Assembly (NCBI GenBank): GCA_963734185.1
Contig: CAVTGA010000001.1
Location: 2,294,001 to 2,358,000 of the forward strand
Direction: 5' to 3'
Source: PALSA-894 sp963734185
GTDB lineage: Bacteria > Pseudomonadota > Alphaproteobacteria > Rhizobiales > Xanthobacteraceae
DNA length: 64,000 bases
Shown piece by piece: positions 62,121-64,000 of the stretch. The translations under genes were made by a program, and so were the position numbers. The notes beneath the pieces are model-generated. The model ran no database searches. It saw only the letters and a program-made list of their open reading frames with translations, and was not told the DNA's origin. Within the stretch, counting starts at the first letter, position 1. Each line of letters begins with the position of its first letter.

Positions 62121-62993
62121 ATGATCATCAACCGGCGCCGGCTCGTACTCGGCGGGCTCGGCGTTGCCGGCCTTGCCGGCGGCAGCGCGGCGGCTTACGC
62201 GGCCGGCGTCGAGCCGTTCGACCTCATGGTCACGCGCTATCGGCCGGTCCCGCCGGGTTGGCCGGCCGGGCGCCGCCTGACGATCGCGGTCGTCGCCGAC
62301 CTGCACGCCGGCGGCCCCAACATGGGGCTGGCGCAAATCCGGACGGCGATCGACACGACTCTAAATCTCCGCGCCGACCTGATCGTGCTGCTCGGCGACT
62401 ATTTCGCGACCCACCGTTTCATCACCGAGCGCGTGCCGCATGCGGCCTGGGCCGCGGAGCTCGCCCGCCTGAGCGCGCCGCTCGGCGTATTCGCAATTCT
62501 GGGCAATCACGACTGGTGGTTCGACATCCAGGGGACGCGGGCCGCGCTGGCGCGGGTGGACATTCCCGTACTCGAGAACCAAACCGTGCTGATCGGCGAA
62601 CCGGGGCGAAAATTCTGGCTCGCAGGACTCGGCGACACCATCGCGTTCCGGCATGGACGCGGCCGCTTTTCCGGCGTCGACGATCTGCCCGGTACGCTTG
62701 CCAAGGTCACCACCGACGATCCGGTGATCCTGCTGGTGCACGAACCGGATGCCTTCACCATGGTGCCGCCGCGCGTCGCGCTGACGCTCGCCGGCCATAC
62801 CCATGGCGGCCAGGTGCGGTTGCCGTTGGTGTGGCCGCAGTTCGTGCCGTCACGCTACGGCGCTCGCTTCGCCTACGGCCACGTGGTCGAGGGGAACCGT
62901 CACATGATCGTCTCCGGCGGGCTGGGCACCAGCATCTTGCCGGTGCGCCTCGGCGTTCCGCCCGAGATCGTGCATATCGAGCTGGGTTTGTAG
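62121..62993 (+). CDS. Metallophosphoesterase, exported or membrane-anchored
   Basis: The 290-aa protein begins MIINRRRLVLGGLG, a Tat-like or signal-anchor start, followed by the calcineurin-type phosphoesterase motifs VVADLHAG, LLGDYFA, GNHDWW, VHEPDAF and GHTHGGQVRLP. These bind two metals. It resembles YkuE/YaeI enzymes active on phospho-lipids. Its TAG stop is part of the palindromic repeat that follows. Confidence 0.91.
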   Translation: MIINRRRLVLGGLGVAGLAGGSAAAYAAGVEPFDLMVTRYRPVPPGWPAGRRLTIAVVADLHAGGPNMGLAQIRTAIDTTLNLRADLIVLLGDYFATHRFITERVPHAAWAAELARLSAPLGVFAILGNHDWWFDIQGTRAALARVDIPVLENQTVLIGEPGRKFWLAGLGDTIAFRHGRGRFSGVDDLPGTLAKVTTDDPVILLVHEPDAFTMVPPRVALTLAGHTHGGQVRLPLVWPQFVPSRYGARFAYGHVVEGNRHMIVSGGLGTSILPVRLGVPPEIVHIELGL

Positions 62994-63136
62994 GGCGGGC
63001 AAAGGCGCGACATGAGATCGTCGCGATCTTGCGCAGACCAAGCGCGCCGTGCCCGCGCGTCAAACGAATGCGGTACGTCCCCCCGCGGGCACGCTGCGCC
63101 CGCGCTGACGCGCGAGCTGCGCTTTGCCCGCCCTAC
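62990..63136. repeat. Palindromic intergenic element, long copy
   Basis: The arms are GTAGGGCGGGCAAAGGCGC (62990-63008) and GCGCTTTGCCCGCCCTAC (63119-63136). The inside carries GATCGTCGCGATCTTGCGCA, like GATCGTTTCGGATCTTGCGC in the short copy at 49386. The left arm supplies the metallophosphoesterase stop codon. Confidence 0.9.
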
Positions 63137-63208
63137 GATGACAGGCAGCACAAACGAGAGCGCCGGGCTTTCGCCCGGCGCCATCCCCGTTCCCCCACGC
63201 AACTGAAC

Positions 63209-63874
63209 TTATCCCCGGCTGTGATTCGTGAACGCCATCTGCGGATTGGTCGGCGAGTCGCCCTGCCCGGGCGCGAGCACCACGACCGGCGAGCCCACCT
63301 TCACCCGGTTGAACAGGTCGATCACGTCCTCGTTGGTCAGGCGGATGCAGCCGGACGAGATGGCGTGGCCGATGTATTCCGGCTGGTTGGTGCCGTGGAC
63401 GCGATAGAGCGTGTCCTTGGCACCGTCGAACACGTAAAGGGCACGCGCCCCCATCGGATTGTGCGGACCCGGCGCCACGTAGGCCGGGATGTTGCCGAGC
63501 CGCTTCTTGATGTCCGAGGTCGGCACCCAGGCCGGCCACTCTTCCTTGCGGCCGACCTTGGCGACGCCGGAGAACGCCAGCGCGTCCTCGCCCACGGTGA
63601 CGCCGTAGCGGATCGCCTTGCCCTTCTCGATCACGTAATAGAGGTAGCGCGCATCGCTATCGATCACGATCGTGCCGGCCGCTTCCTTGCGGTGGTAGTC
63701 GACGATATGCCGGCGATAGGGCTGCGGGATCATCGCCTGTTCGTAGGGCGCGCTCGCCAGCAGCTTCTTGTCGCGCGGGGTCATGTTGGCGTCGGACGAC
63801 GGCTCGAGCGTCGACTGCATGCAGCCGCCGGCGAGCAGACCGAGAAGCGTGAATGCGACGAAACGGGTCGCCAT
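63209..63874 (-). CDS. L,D-transpeptidase (YkuD domain) lipoprotein
   Basis: This 221-aa protein has a lipobox LLAGGC (modified Cys about residue 18) and a YkuD catalytic domain with YRVHGTNQPEYIG and SSGCIRLTNEDV, where Cys176 is the nucleophile. It forms 3-3 peptidoglycan crosslinks or attaches proteins to the wall in the periplasm. ATG 63874 was chosen as the signal start; the frame upstream is charged. Confidence 0.93.
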   Translation of the reverse strand: MATRFVAFTLLGLLAGGCMQSTLEPSSDANMTPRDKKLLASAPYEQAMIPQPYRRHIVDYHRKEAAGTIVIDSDARYLYYVIEKGKAIRYGVTVGEDALAFSGVAKVGRKEEWPAWVPTSDIKKRLGNIPAYVAPGPHNPMGARALYVFDGAKDTLYRVHGTNQPEYIGHAISSGCIRLTNEDVIDLFNRVKVGSPVVVLAPGQGDSPTNPQMAFTNHSRG

Positions 63875-64000
63875 GGCTTCCTCTTCTTTTTCCCAAGCGT
63901 TCGTAAGCGTTTGGTCCGTATGTCGTTTTGTTAGCCGAAACAACTTGAGCATTCCAGCCGATATTGGCGCCACGTGGTCGGGTCGCCGCGACCTGTTGCA
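63875..64000. other. Region upstream of the transpeptidase gene
   Basis: It contains GGAAG about 5 bases from the start and probably the promoter, but no clear box was identified before the window ends. Confidence 0.4.

Overview
The window comes from a high-GC alphaproteobacterium, most likely Rhizobiales of the Bradyrhizobium/Xanthobacteraceae type. This is inferred from codon use, the GDP-fucose and UDP-galacturonate genes, a TctC/Bug-type periplasmic protein, a DUF898 membrane protein, an extensin-like protein and abundant palindromic intergenic repeats. No rRNA, plasmid, phage or transposase gene is visible.

Region 1 (about 0-24.8 kb) is a GC-rich surface-glycan locus. A small WYL/YPDV-repeat protein and a frameshifted FkbM methyltransferase are followed by two convergent paralogous polytopic membrane proteins. 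A compact nine-gene minus-strand operon (14138 down to 4004) encodes transaldolase, a GtrB-like GT2, GtrA, an NDP-sugar epimerase, an SDR, a Gfo/Idh/MocA oxidoreductase, an HddA-like sugar kinase and two GT-C-like membrane proteins. Divergent from it are three soluble glycosyltransferases carrying related C-terminal modules, then a GMD-like SDR, gmd and fcl, which make GDP-L-fucose. A secreted beta-helix protein with a strong terminator and two small envelope proteins close the region.

Region 2 (about 24.8-43.7 kb) is AT-richer and looks like an acquired or remodelled island. It contains SAM methyltransferases, a GT4-GT2 fusion protein, a GT2, a methyltransferase with a repeat-built coiled coil, an AglD/LPG-synthase-like membrane protein and a tandem duplication of a GT-C-type membrane glycosyltransferase. 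The first duplicate is frameshifted. A sugar-modification operon follows: sugar C-methyltransferase, NAD-epimerase, Gfo/Idh oxidoreductase and GT2. Gene remnants litter the island. A decayed copy of the UDP-glucuronate 4-epimerase lies at its left edge and the intact gene lies at its right edge.

Region 3 (45-64 kb) is ordinary GC-rich chromosome. It has tRNA-Pro and tRNA-Gln, an Ldh-type dehydrogenase, a probable L-arabonate dehydratase, a Nudix hydrolase, a TctC-like binding protein, an MBL hydrolase, DUF1499 and M48 proteins, DUF898, an acyl-CoA ligase, a HAD phosphatase, an extensin-like protein, a CPBP protease, an amidase, a class III aminotransferase, a metallophosphoesterase and an L,D-transpeptidase. 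Palindromic repeat elements sit between genes.

The best candidates for undescribed biology are the transaldolase/heptokinase-like operon, the recurring C-terminal module on glycosyltransferases of two different folds, and the active duplication and gene conversion around the island. All functions are read from translated motifs by eye; no database search was possible.
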